Below, piece by piece: positions 37,132 to 49,706 of a DNA stretch of 64,000 nt; within the stretch, counting starts at the first letter, position 1, and each line of letters begins with the position of its first letter. The position numbers and the translations under genes are program-made. The stretch covers positions 3,824,501 through 3,888,500 of the forward strand of contig AP031352.1 in the NCBI GenBank assembly GCA_037833965.1, given 5' to 3'. The notes beneath the pieces are model-generated. The model saw nothing but the letters and a program-made list of their open reading frames with translations, made no database searches and was not told the origin of the DNA. This DNA is from Marchantia polymorpha subsp. ruderalis (Eukaryota; Streptophyta; Marchantiopsida; Marchantiales; Marchantiaceae).

Positions 37132-39540
37132 AGCTCAATTCGTGTTTGTTTCTAGTATTTTTAAACCTTGTTATATCGCAGAGAAGTTTTGTAGGTTAAA
37201 TTCAGATGATTAGACTTCAAACTTGTCCAGATTTCAATCAACAGTAGTGTTTGTGCTTCTGAAGATTTCAGAACCTTGAAATTGAATTTTTCTTTCATGT
37301 TTGTAAACTTTCATTTAAATTAGACTTTCAGCTTTTGATTGCATTTATTGGTTTTCTAAGTTCGATAGTGAAATAGTTCTATGACATTTGATTCAGTTGT
37401 TTACATTGGGTGGGGCATCCACTGATTTTTGTGAATGGAATTATGTCACGGTGCTGAGACACTCAAAACAAACCTTATACTACGTGTAGATTTCAGGCAC
37501 GTTCACGACGGTAGAATTCAGACACGTTCGATACTGCAAGCTCCAAATTTTTGTGCATTGAATCACATTGCAATCTAGTTCAAGATGAACCTTGTGAGTT
37601 TATTTCTTATGTGTCACTACATATTTGCATTGACATTATCAATTCCTGTATTGATATTTTTGACGATGACAAACGAAGTTTCCCTGCCGCATACAGAAGG
37701 TTTGTCATGGGTTGTAAACATCCAATCTTATTCTTAAGCAAGGACCTTGTATGTGTTTCATGCCACTGGGTGAGTGTTCATTCTGTGCAAATGCTACCAG
37801 GCTTCATACATTGTTTCGGGAGAAGAATTTGACATTTGTGTATCAACGATGAATATCATTAGTGCTGATGGCTTTTGCTATATGGTTTGTATGTCAGCAC
37901 ACATCGTGTTGTTCCACTTTTACAGCACTAATAGTGAAGATCGCCATGAGTTAATAGAAAGTATAAGAACTATCAAAACCAAGCAAACATGTGATAGTAG
38001 AGTTGAAGAATTTCCTTTGTTTGTAAAATCCTAATTTCAATTCGTCGTAGGGCTGCCTACTTATATAGTGGATCTTACTTCATTCAGAGAGCAATGCTTG
38101 CAATCACGGTTTCGAAATACATACTGCAAACATGTTCTAGACGTGATGAAAATTGAATATCATGTTCGATACCATACTAGACAGGTGAACAGACAGACAC
38201 CTTGCATGTCTTAATTCGGGTTACTAACTATGAGTGAAATGAAAAGATGAGTTGAGTGATGAGTGCGGGCTGTTGAGAGCTTTCTTTAGTACATATACTC
38301 TTGTCAACAAGGAACGAGATTTAATGCATTCGGAGCAATGAGCTTTGATGCTTCCGGAAGCGGCGAAGTGACTACCTTTTATTGTTATGGATTTCTGCTT
38401 GATGCTTGTTTTCTTCATTTCACATGTCTCGTTTGTCTCGGTATCCACTTATCTACTGTGTTCGGTGAAGAACCTCACACACTTCTCAGTTGGTCTCCGA
38501 TCATCAAATTCTTAAAATATGATATAATGTACTACTGAGTCGTTAAGGCAAACGAATGAGATTGCCATTATAACCCAATCGCAATGATGATTCAAGAGAC
38601 TTGCAAACATTTTTCCACATACAGCCAATACTTTCAAGCTCATACTATGCACTCTGCCAAATATAGATGTGTATTCCTTGCCCTGGGCTATTTAGGACTT
38701 GAAAGTAATGATTACTTTATAGATGAATGAATTCTCTTGGTAACAACTTGAAAGCATAGAAAGTGGCTTAACATCCAAGTTTTATTATTCACAAACATAC
38801 GTGCCACTGAACAGCTGTTTATAAAACGGTGGCGAAGAGAAGAGGTTTTCAAGGGACATAGAAACTGTTCAACATATTTCATATGTAGAGATTGTTACCT
38901 TCAATGGGAAGATCTTTTCCTTTTCCTGTGAATTACACTCAGAAAAATCATTTGGTTTTGCAGATATTGCTTATTATGCTTATCATTTAGCTCTGAATGT
39001 TACCTCGACACAACTCATAGAATTCAGATTTAACTAGAATCGAGTTATAGAATATTTTTTTGATCAAATTCCAAAATTAAGAAAAGAAAGTTAATTTCGA
39101 TAATTATGAGAATTTCCATGCCTTACGAGGCCTGCAATAAGGAGAAGAAAAAAAAGTAGATATCATAAAGAAAAAACATTTCAAAAATTTGTGAGAATCA
39201 ATGAACTTTTAAGACTTTAAAGCAGTACGATTTGGTTATGAAAAAAATGAAGCTCATGAAATGTAAATCTGTAGTTGTAGGATACTACCATACTTCACAA
39301 AATAAATGCTTTTAATCTTTTCAAATAGTGATGGTCTTAACATTAATAACGATCAATTTTGGCCCCAATTGTGAATTTTTTTTTTAACGTTTGAGGCACT
39401 ATTTTCAAATTCAAAAAGTACAAAAAGTCTTTATTACAGCCCAAAACATATCGGAAATGATGGAATAATACTCTAGGTCAATTGATTGCTGACTTTGAAG
39501 AAGTGACTGATAGATGTCATTTTCCTAGTGCTTTTCCAAG
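37132..39540. other. Intergenic region between two transposon relics
   Basis: Only short open frames without family resemblance. No RNA gene or terminal repeat is recognised. It may contain the unrecognisable rest of the flanking elements. Confidence 0.5.
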
Positions 39541-39557
39541 TATGTAATCAACTCAAA

Positions 39558-41166
39558 CTAATCTTCACATCGAAAATCCTGTCCATATGCAACAAAAGTC
39601 TTTGCAACCTTTGAATGCATCGACATGTTGTCATTTACATCTTCGATTGCTTGTTCAAGCCACAAAAAAACGTCTTTTTGATCGACTTTGTATTTTACAG
39701 CAGGGCCAAAATCAGACAATATCTTCCAAGACACGTATCGCCTCTTGAAAGCTGTTTTATCAATTTTTTTACAATCAAATCGCACATCTGAATCAAATTC
39801 GTACACATTGCTGGAATGCTTACCAAAGTGATGTTTACTTCTGCAGCTACTCCATGACTTGATCTGAAAAATGGTTTGATGTGGCATCCCATATCAATCC
39901 AATCTTTTCATTTGGATAACATGAGTGCATACATTTCAGATAAGTGCAACATCCTTGTTTCTACATCCAATGTTTTGGATGAAATGTAACTTTGCTAGGC
40001 CCGTTCCAAGAAGCGAATCTTCGTGACAGCGTTCCATCACGCTTGCCAATCATGAGAATCATAGGAGCGATAATTTGTGATTGAAACATCTCACATGCCA
40101 CCATAACTCTGCAACCTTTCTTGGCATCTTCTGCTCTGTTGGAACCAACTCTTTTGACATTCGTTGGAGCAATTAAATGTGTTTTCTTTGGATAAAATTG
40201 AAGGAACATTTCATCTCATTGACCAAACGAGTCACATTAGCAGATTTCATAATTGTGCAGATCAATGAACATGCATCAATACAAATATGCAACCAGTTGA
40301 CGGGACGGTTTGGCATATTGATTACTTTTGAACAGAGAATCGATGTTTCACAAGAACCCTGGCTAGTCATTGCGATAAACTTAGAGATATATTCCCCGAA
40401 TGGTACTTCATCTTCTTCTTCCATTCCGTCTTATCATCTTCATTGTCATGATCAAAATCTAATATCAGCAGATCATATGTAGTCAATTTGCTCAAAAGAT
40501 TGCCCTCTTCCACTTCAACACCACCATCTCGACGATGAACTTTTCTTGCTCTGGATATTTGATCATCCTCCCAGAACCTACATTTTTTGTTGTTTTGAGA
40601 ACATATGTGATGGATTCAGATATCTTGGTCAAATTGCGATTCTTTTGAAGATTGCCAATTGATACTACCGACACATACCGATAACATGAAGTTGAGTTCC
40701 AAAATTTTGAATCCACCTCCACCTTGTTTGAAACGTCCACATCTTGGTAGTTTTCTCGATAGTTGGCAAGCAGTGCAGGAAAGATATCAAAGACTTTGAA
40801 AGAATCAACATATTGCACCCACTTGTCGTAATACATCATCCTTGTGATCCAGTTTCAAAATGTCATCATGTTTATCGAGAACATATAGCACATCAATTCC
40901 GAGTCCATGATTCCAAGCAACTTATGGAAATAGAATAAGACAGCTTTTGATTTCTGTTTCCACGTCATTGTATGATATAAGTAAGTTGTTTGCTTTCCTT
41001 TAGCCTTTGATCCAACCGACTTCAGAAGCTCCTTCATCAAAGAACAGTGTAATTGCCGCTGACGTGCATCAATGACGATATACTTCGGAACAGAACTTGA
41101 GCTTGCCATTGCTGACGACTTGACCGTCTCTAGATGAAGTTGTGGAAAGAATTCACAACGAACCAA
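39558..41166 (-). mobile_element. Decayed pogo/Tigger-like (DDE) DNA transposase
   Basis: On the minus strand, pieces in several frames fall in the order of a DDE-type transposase. The N-terminal part is near 40.86-41.17 kb. A segment containing KVINMPNRPVNW follows. Next is a core with VKRVGSNRAEDAKKGCRVM and ASWNGPSKVTFHPKHWM at 39.96-40.2 kb. The C-terminal part (39.56-39.89 kb) has IPAMCTNLIQMCD and KRRYVSWK. This recalls the CENP-B/pogo/Tigger DDE family, where a Thr-Arg-Arg-Val-Gly-like block precedes a Gly-Trp-Met block. The pieces need several frame changes, so the gene is dead. A 10-bp inverted pair, GGCACTATTT at 39395 and its complement at 41539, might mark the ends but could be chance. 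Confidence 0.6.
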
Positions 41167-41169
41167 TCA

Positions 41170-42590
41170 TGAAACGCACTCAACATTCTTTTGCAATTTT
41201 CTCCGATTCTCTTGATCATCCACCCACTTTTGATTTTCAAGATTTGACAACAAAAACCTCTTCATTTCCGGCAATTACACGTGATAACAAGTAAAGACAA
41301 CAACGGACAAAAGTTTTCAAACTAAGAAGAACAAGCAAAAAATGTCTTCGTCATATCAATATCATGGAGATATGACGAGCAACAGATTCGAGCTCATTTG
41401 CCAATTTTTTGGGTGATTACCATGATTGGGTATTGAGTACTTTAATTAAGTCCGTCACAATAATTGATCAATTTATGGGTACTTTTAAAAAAATTTACCA
41501 CAGTGATTTTTTTGTTAACAAAAAACCACTTAAACATTAAATAGTGCCGTGTTTTCTCTAAATAGCAATTTTTTTGTTAAGCATTTATTTCGTGAAATAC
41601 GGTAATATGTCATTCACTAAACAAATCAATGATTAAGTTACATAAATGGTTAGTACATCTTCTTCAAACTCTGATAGCTAGAATATAATCATATGTATGT
41701 ACGGATAGATTATAAATTAACCAAAAAGTTGATCATGATTAATTAAATTATGACTTAGTTTAGTTATCAAATCTATACTTGAAAAAATAATTATAGTGTT
41801 CTAAAAAATATGTATCAACACTTCTATTTTTTCTAATATACATCTCAGTTTAGTCCCCACGCGCTACTACACTCTGGAAAATCTAGAAGACCCTACATAC
41901 TACTAGAGCACATGACAAGTAATATGTTGAGACAATTAAATTTATTAATTTTGATATATTAATAAATTTTGATTTGAACATATTTTACATATTATTAGTA
42001 CTACACAAAATATTTTTTTATATTTTTTTGACTCCATACACATGTATATGTCACAAAAAATTTATTGAAAATAACTCAATATTTTTAGATGTTTTATAAA
42101 AAATTTAAACTTAGTAAATATAAATAATTAAAATTTTTATTATACGAAATTTCTTATTGAAGTTTACAAAAAAATAATTTGACTCAAAAATAAAAAAACT
42201 AGCATATGTTTTGTGAGCTTCATATGCTTAATTTATAGATAAGTTTTAAAATTTTGAATTATTAATATTAAGTTTAATTTTTTAAGTGGGAAATGAAAAT
42301 TTGAATGAATAATACACCTACTCCGTACTTGAATTGTTTTCATTTTTCTATAACATCACATTTTTCATCTACAATTGATGAAAAAACCAATTGACTTGAA
42401 ATCATGTATATTTTTTTGTAAATCAATTCTGAATTTGATTAAAAAAAATAGTCTTCAATCACAAATGTAAATTCATATGTACTGAAATGTTTAAATCAAA
42501 ATGGTGAAATAACTTGCTTTCAATGTTTATTACAACATTTGCAAACATATATATCAATTCAAGTAAATATCATTATAAATGTGATTTGTA
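41170..42590. other. AT-rich spacer beyond the Tigger-like relic
   Basis: AT-rich sequence with no gene or recognisable repeat. Confidence 0.6.
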
Positions 42591-42593
42591 TAC

Positions 42594-42602
42594 TTGTGAT
42601 TC
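42594..42602. repeat. Left 9-bp target-site duplication of the Mutator-like element
   Basis: TTGTGATTC, identical to the nine bases at 43539-43547 on the other side of the element. Confidence 0.8.
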
Positions 42603-43538
42603 AGATATTACTACTTGATGGTACCCTTGGAAAACTCAAATTACTTGATGGGATCCCATAGGTTTCATTTTACTCGATGAGATCCTCTTGACGGCACACC
42701 GTCAACGATGTTCCAGTAGTACAAGTTACACCATCGTGTATCCCTCGTTGGACGATGAGTAAGAGCGAGAAGGAATGCTCCTGGTGACGAGATTGCCGCT
42801 ATTGTTAATTCTGCCCAAGGGCGTAGAGAGTCCAGACATTGGGTAGATTATGAATGTTCTCACAGAGGCACTTCAGATGGAAGGAGAAATCGTCGACCAT
42901 CGGAACACTTTGCTCAACCAACTATCCCATACTTTGGAAGCTGAATCCTGGATATACTCCAGAGACTTTCACACCTACTTCTAACTCTTACCCATCGTCT
43001 TAGATTTACAATCATCCACCTTGGAACATGGACCACAGATTGATTGATCTTGAGGTTCACATCTACTTCTAACTCTTAACCATCGTCTGAGATTTACAAT
43101 CATCCACTTGGAACATGGACCCCAGATTAGTCGATCTTGAGAGTCAACGGATGTCAATTGATCTGTAGAGGCTGAGATTACATACGTGATTCACTTCAAT
43201 TCAGATCTTAGCTCCCGTTGTCAAGCACAAAGTTTACTTCAAGTTTATACCCAGGTAGTAAGTTCTCTATGTTTTTTCAGATGCAAACGCTATCGGGAGA
43301 TTTACCATCATGGTCAAACGAGTACCCAAATTAATATCAATGGAGAAAGTATTTGGGCCCGATAGTGACAAACACTATCCACACTGCGATACAAATTTCA
43401 GGTTATAAGAACTTTGATTAGAACAAGTCCGATGGTGACATGCATGGCCATTGAGTGGGTTCCCATCGGAGAAATTGAAACCTATGGTGTCACATCAAGT
43501 AATTTGAGTTTCCCAGTGTACCATCAAGCAATTATCTC
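42603..43538. mobile_element. Non-autonomous Mutator-like element (MULE/MITE-type), about 936 bp
   Basis: The ends form an inverted repeat of about 80 bp. The left end is at 42603-42684. The right end, read in reverse complement from 43538, matches through CTTGATGGTAC, AAACTCAAATTACTTGATG and CCATAGGTTTCA with scattered substitutions. The right terminus reads GAGATAATTGC, the same start as the classical Mutator terminal repeat. The nine bases TTGTGATTC flank both sides (42594-42602 and 43539-43547) as a perfect target-site duplication, the size expected for Mutator elements. The identity extends one base each side, so the exact breakpoint is ambiguous by a base or two. No transposase frame is inside. 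Confidence 0.85.
42968..43142. repeat. 88-bp tandem duplication inside the Mutator-like element
   Basis: Two adjacent copies (42968-43055 and 43056-43142) share the phrases CTACTTCTAACTCTTA, ATTTACAATCATCCAC and TTGGAACATGGACC with a handful of differences. The duplication arose within the element. Confidence 0.85.
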
Positions 43539-43547
43539 TTGTGATTC
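43539..43547. repeat. Right 9-bp target-site duplication of the Mutator-like element
   Basis: TTGTGATTC, identical to 42594-42602. Confidence 0.8.
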
Positions 43548-43744
43548 ATGATATTTATGAGAGAAAACAAGTAGATTAAAATAACTTATTGCAGGTTTTA
43601 TAATGGAATTCCTTTATACTTAGATGACGTGACAAGTTGATCGTATTCTGAAATGTAGTAACAAAAAATCCTATTGTCTCTTGCTTCACCACCCCACTGT
43701 TGTTGTTTGCTCAAAATGATTTTTCCGATGTCTGGCAGCTATCA

Positions 43745-44101
43745 CTAATAAATCCAAGTTTGGCTACATAAAATGAATTGTAACAAAACCTTCATAGGTC
43801 TCGATACTACAAAAGATGTATCCAACCCTTTACTATATATACCACATTTGCATCCTACAGAACGCTTCAATTTTCGATTCTCTTCACAGGCCTTGCGGGC
43901 CCTTAGAATTTCTTCAGCATTTGTTCGACGGTAGTTAAGTGATTGAAATTCTGAACAGGTATATAAATCTGATTCTGCTGATGAGTTGTGTCCTTGTGAA
44001 CCTCGCACGTCTAAGCCTCTACATGTTCTAGAATACCCTCCAACTGCTCCGATCGGATGATCGAGCTCAGTTTGAAGGGTTTGAAATGAGCGATAAAGCA
44101 C
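43745..44101 (-). other. Open frame downstream of HRD1, possible 3' exon or unrelated
   Basis: The frame includes LNYRRTNAEEILRARKACEE, which is helix-like and charged. It could be a further 3' exon of HRD1 or a separate fragment, since it lies on the same strand just downstream. No family match is recognised and no splice link is convincing. Confidence 0.25.
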
Positions 44102-44291
44102 CTTGATGACATCTCAGTTCACATCGTAAACCTTTAATCGACATGAGATCACTATTCTACGCAGTCGAAAAACGAGAATCCATTCGAATTAGAAATGAGT
44201 CATTTCTGAGTTGTAGACAGTGTCGTTAGCCAATTTTCCCACTGATTCTCCAAGGTCTTGATGGATAGCTACAATTCCATCTTGAAAGGAC

Positions 44292-47200
44292 TTAGGTGTC
44301 TGCTCTCCCTGTTGAAGAACTTGATGAGGACGGGAGACTGGTATTGTAGAGGGGATTTGTAGACAGTGACAAGGAATCGTTCTTCGAGGCTGCAGTGTCT
44401 CCCAACTCAACACGCGATCGGCTTTCGGACTCTTCATTTAGTTCACGAAGATGAAAAACTGTAGATCCGTCCTTACTGTCTTCCTTAGTGTCTCTGGAGA
44501 TTGACGAGGGCTGTGCCAGCGTTAAGGCTCCTATTTGATGCTGGAGTTCAACACAGTGCTGTAAATGTCTTTCCAATATCTGCAGTATTTAGAAGAAACA
44601 TCAATTACTGTTTGTCAACGTATCCCTCGTAGCGGCAGTCTATTTACAGATAGTGCATATGGACTAAAATTTCAAAGAGAAATGTTTGCGTTCTTGTAAA
44701 AGAGTGTTCATCAATCATTGTCAGTGCACGAACATGTGAAGAATAGAGTAAGTTAAGCAATTAGAAGTCAGATAGGTGATTAAGTAGAAAATATTGTCTC
44801 GACACGCAGTACTAAACAAAATTTTACGTTTTACAGAGGGTGAAGCTTCTTAATATCCTAGGGCTTCGCTAAGACGAGACAAAATCTATAGCCTGAGAAC
44901 TGTCTGTTCTGTAACAGACCTCAGAGACGCCTCTCAAATAAGTGAGCTGGACATCATTTTGAGAATCAGAGTTTGCACAACTGGGGTGGAGATTGTTTTG
45001 AGCATCTTCCGCTTGTTGTTCCCGTATCAAACTCCTAGATGATGAGTTGGGGTCAACAAGAGGTGAAGCAGATGATGATGCATGTGGGAGGAAACAAGGT
45101 TGCATCGCATTTTGTTGCAACTGGCTGAAGAGTTCAGCTGTCTGTACCATATTATGCTTCCAAATCCATCTCTGAAGCACGTTGTGTTGATTATATACAT
45201 TTACCATCAATGCTGGACAAAACGTGTCCCGTGTTAGGCTGCTTGCAACATTGCAAAGTTCCTCTCCACTCCCCGTTACATCCATATTCGCTTGGCCGGA
45301 TGTGTGTGCTTGAGTATAACTTGGCAGTAACATTGGATACCTGAAAACGCAGAGCTGATTGCCTGTAAATCATCTGGCAGCTGCTTTTAAGCTCGTCATC
45401 ATCTAAAAGTAGTTTTGCAGCATTAGTCATTGCAAGGAAGGCAATCTCAGATCAGATATGGTGCAGGTAACTCAAATTAGAGCACTGTAGAGAGTGTTCG
45501 ATATCGATATCAAACGACAAGCTCCGGCCAAGTGTTGATTTCTAGTAAGCCCTTCCAAGAAAACTGATGGAACCAGACCTACAAGCTCCCTTTTAGAATT
45601 CTAGTGCACAGAAACGAAACAACGGTACCAGATAGAATAGCCACGTGATAAAACTGGCAAAAGAAAAGATGACCCATAGTTGGCAGCTGCCGTTGTTGCT
45701 GCAGCATGCACTTGTGACCAGTTTGTAGCATTCTCAACCGCAGGTTCCACATTATACTCTGCATTACCATCTGCATTTTCACCAGCGTTTTCTGGCGTAA
45801 AATCAATCTCGCCTGACATCCGGAACCACAGCTTAGTATCGACTGTCGGCAAATCAGACTCTTACTGAAACTGAGAGCTGCAAAAGGAAAAGGAGAAACC
45901 CAAGTAGAAGCTAAATGTTGAAATTAAAAATGTTCTTGTCAGAAAGCAACACCTTCTTCTGCTTGCACCTCGTTTTCAAACTGCTCTTCTTCAAGCTGAT
46001 CTATAGAAGGCTCATCGTCAGGGCCTAGCACAGGAGCTCGACATGTTGGACATGTGTTTTGTCTCTCCAGCCATTGTCTCAGACAGTGGATATGGAAGAG
46101 ATGTCCACAAGGAAGCTTTTTAGCTTCCACCATGTCCTCACGACACACTATGCAGGTGGCGTCACTACAAAGTTTCGTCAAGTGTTAGCATTGGACGTAG
46201 CTGAAGGCCAATCTCACATGAGAATGTTCACTTATTAAATTCAAGTATGAATGCCGGAATTTTAAATGGATCCACGACGAAACAACCATGACCATTGAAG
46301 AATGGTCATGGTTGCTTCATCTAGATCAGACGGCATGCAAGAGATTAGGATCAGGTTCCACTAGTATTTTGTGTACGAGTCACAAGAGACCTAGGAGTTA
46401 GGTCTTCACCGAATCAGGTCTTCTGCGTTAGCATCTGCAAAACGCTCATTCATATTGTAGGTCAGTCGTCTGTATCGTAAATAATCAGCAATCCGATTTT
46501 TGAAGTTTCGAAAAGTTTCATAAAGCTCTCTGACCAAGTGAAGAGGTAAGCCATAGTTCCTGCGTCAGATACAAATTTGGTCAAAGTTTTGTTGACTGAA
46601 TATGAAGTACGCTAAATCGCTAATGAAGACGAAGTAAGAACCAAATTACCTTGAAACGAGGATAAGAGCGTCTAATACGTATATTGATCTTAGAATACGA
46701 CATAGAAAGGAGACGTGCTTACTGTGCGAACGAAAGCTAGAACTTGAGGAAAAACTTTCTGAAAATTCACATTGCACAGGCATTGATGACGATATTCACA
46801 AGAAACTACCCAGGCAGAAAACAACATCGAGATAAGTCATAAGATGAATAGAACATCTTCAAAAGATTATGTACTACAGAAGAGTAAGGAGTTTCAAACT
46901 AGCAAGGCTTTGCGAAATGCATTTTCAGGGACTTTGGAGATGATTACATGAAAATGACGAGGAAGAAAAGAAGGTAGAGGGAGAGGTGCAGTAGATCTTG
47001 CACTAGCTCCAGATAGAAAAGGCAAACTGCCTTGCCAGTGAATCGTCCCTCCATGTAGGTGTCTCCCATATGAAGAGCATACTTGATGAAAGTCCCAATT
47101 GTGGTCGATACCAGAATTGTGTACCTTCATGACGCCCATAAGTGCATGGGTTACAGACTTTTCACTTTTCTGTCGACACGCGAAGGAAGCACATCTAGAC

Positions 47201-48353
47201 ATCAAGTCGAGAAATCAAACGTTCCCGAAGGTCGTAGAAGTGTTTTTTTCCCCAGATTGGAGGAACCTAGCAGATAACTCTGATTTCGAAACAAACGGTG
47301 TCGACTTTCGTGATAAGTCTGGAACTGTCTCAGTGTGCCTCCTCTGACCTTCAGAGAGAGGTTCTAAAGAGACTCCAGTGTGTTCTCTACATTCTTCAGA
47401 CATATTGATGAGGGCAAGTTAAGTGTTTCAGATCAGATATAATGAGGCAATCACTGAGCACGAGCATAGAAGTCTTCAAATGCTTCTTCGGCCCGTCCTT
47501 ACTATGAGAAACGATGCAGACGATATAACTAACGGATCCTTTCGGATCTAGCACTGGTTTCATTGCTTGAGTGCCTTTAGGGTTATCCGATACATGAAAC
47601 AAAAGTCCAGTTCCAAAAACATAATTTAAGGAGGATATAAGTTTTGAATGTTCAGAATGTCGATTACAGCAAGTTATTTTCAAGAAAAAGTACTTCACAC
47701 ACAGTGACTGAATACTCAACCAAGTAGAATATATCTGTGTGCACGAAGTTTAGGTAATTTTTAATTATGACAAACAATTCAAAGAGATGGTGGCTTACGA
47801 AGACGGCCGGCAGCTCTTACTCAAACGCAAAGAAGAGGGATACGGAGGCTTCTCTGGTCTTAAGTAGGTGGGAGAATGAACGATGGAAAAATAGGCAGTC
47901 GAGCGTCAGGAGTAGCGCCATGAAGGTGCAGAGGCGTACATGTGATAGAGTGGGCACAGATGGTGTAGTCTCAATATACTCCACTCTTTTCTGAGCCAGC
48001 CAATGGTGCGCTTTCATAAACAGAAGTACCGTGATCAAGAACATGAAGTAGAGACTGAATTCTTCTCTGAAGACAGTCATGGCAAAAAGAATTTCCATAA
48101 CTTCCCTCCACACCTGTTCATTCAGCCTCTCCACTTCCGTTTCCCTGAGGGGCCCTAAGAAGATCATGTTCACCAATTGCCACAGGCCGCACATCATGAC
48201 GAAACCCATGTTTAGAAGGAAAAGGAGACTGATTTTGGAGTGCGATAGGTACAGCATAACCGGATAGAATTGCCGTCTTGTGCTGACGGCATGGTATATC
48301 ACCGCCACGGCACAGGCTGCACTTACTGCAGCATACGTTCCAGGGCTCACCAT
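44292..48353 (-). CDS. HRD1: HRD1, ER-membrane RING-H2 E3 ubiquitin ligase of ERAD
   Basis: Exons from the minus strand: 48353-47821, 47124-46948, 46559-46410, 46164-45953, about 45860-45629, and 45340 onward. The first three exons encode the multi-pass membrane domain, with [39 protein letters not shown] and [17 protein letters not shown], all hallmark HRD1 blocks. Exon 4 carries the RING-H2 finger, [22 protein letters not shown] and CPTCRAP, with all eight zinc ligands. HRD1 forms the retrotranslocation channel and ubiquitinates misfolded ER proteins with HRD3/SEL1L. The low-complexity tail is less certain. Exon 5 needs an AAG acceptor (45860) to stay in frame. Exon 6 can end at its own stop at 44869 (591 residues), or splice at 44920 into 44579-44292, which has a good CTGCAG acceptor and a coiled-coil-like [14 protein letters not shown] (670 residues). 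Both routes are phase-compatible. Confidence 0.92.
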
Positions 48354-49547
48354 CGTCCCCTTCGTTGGCCCTTTGAGACCTTCCTTTCGCGAATTATATT
48401 CCTTTTTCTTGACTAGCCTTCATCAGATTGTCCAGAACTTCACGGTCAGGAGGGTCATTAAGCCTCGAGTTTTCGTTCCTCCTCACCGATGAACGATCGA
48501 TTCTCACAAAATCAATCTGATGTCAATGAGTGAATGCACTGGACCTTCCGCTGAAACCCTATCCTGTCTAAAAGAATGTCAACATTTGTTCTTCGAAAGG
48601 ACTCAAATTGGAATTTGGCAGGCTTTGTTCACGTATCAGTAAGTCGATTAGCACTTTCTCTGACATGATACTTCAGGCAGATTCTTCCGTGCACAGTTCA
48701 AGAAGGCGAAGATTTAGGGTACAAGAGCGCCGAATAGACTCCACTGATTACTGATTCTCTTCAGAATTAATTTCTTGGTGGCCTCGTCATTCAGAAAAAA
48801 TTTTGCAGACCTGATTCCTGCTCAGAATACAATACAACACCTTACTTGGTATCATTTCGGCTCGATACTCCATGAATATGCAGTGAGCAACTTTCAGATC
48901 GAAACCTTCTGAGAACTGAATTCTTAGCCAAGCCGCGCCACCACATATGTCTTCCAGAAGCATCCGCAACTTAAAATCCCGCAGTGTTTAACTACCTGAG
49001 CTCTAGGATCGGAGTGATTGGTTTACTTTGCAAAAGGCGATGGCATCAGAAGGTCAACTCCAGAGGTTCCAGATCCCATCATATCTCCAGAGATACTCTT
49101 ACATTTGCTGACGCTGCCATTGCGCTTGGCTTGCAAGTCAATCAATTTCGTAAACGTAAAATCCACTTTCCTTCTTCAAACATGGCCCCACAGGCAGTTC
49201 TATGTCCACTCTCGTCATCTGCTGCATTTTGGAGATTCAGAGGGCTCTTATTGTAAACCCACATCTTAATCTGGTTTGCTGGTTAACTTGCAATTCCAGG
49301 TCAAGCCTGTCACCCCCTCTCCGCAGTTCATATGTACGTAAATTTGTACATCATAGTTCGTGCTTTCTCGTCTAATCGCGTTTCGAGGGCAACCCAGAAG
49401 TCCACATCGGATTAAAAAAATGCCACCTTAGAATTAATTAAAGAGAATATATTTATATGGATATAAATTAAATAGTCACAAACTTACAAAGATATGCTTA
49501 CTGTACATGCAATACAATATCAATGATCATTTCACAAGAGCTCTACA

Positions 49548-49600
49548 GCAATTGGCTTAAAGTTGAGGGACTTTAAGTTTAGGGTTCAAACCTGTCAGTC
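49548..49600 (+). repeat. tRNA-like A box and B box (possible SINE or tRNA relic)
   Basis: TGGCTTAAAGTTG resembles a pol III A box and, about 35 bases later, GGTTCAAACC fits the B-box consensus. There is no cloverleaf-closing acceptor stem that I can fold by eye, so this is not a working tRNA. A tRNA-derived SINE head is possible. Confidence 0.3.
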
Positions 49601-49662
49601 AGTGCAACAAGGCACAAAAGAGTACAGCATCTTGATTTCCTAGTTGCACCTTGACCTTCAGC

Positions 49663-49706
49663 CGTGGTGCTATAAACCACGTGCTCAAAGCACGCTACGA
49701 TAGCAC
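49663..49706. repeat. Overlapping small inverted repeats
   Basis: GTGCTAT (49667-49673) pairs with ATAGCAC (49700-49706), enclosing GTGCT/AGCAC (49681-49693). An alternative pairing is CGTGGT (49663-49668) with ACCACG (49676-49681). The two folds are mutually exclusive. No gene is nearby. Confidence 0.55.

Noticed and set aside
37551-38034. Two overlapping plus-strand frames (93 and 86 codons)
   Set aside because: Cys/His-containing but with no zinc-finger spacing or known domain, and no splice connection to another coding segment.
39395-41548. 10-bp inverted pair as proven termini of the Tigger-like relic
   Set aside because: Ten matching bases in AT-rich DNA over 2 kb may be chance. No TA duplication or longer terminal similarity was seen, so it is mentioned only as a possibility.
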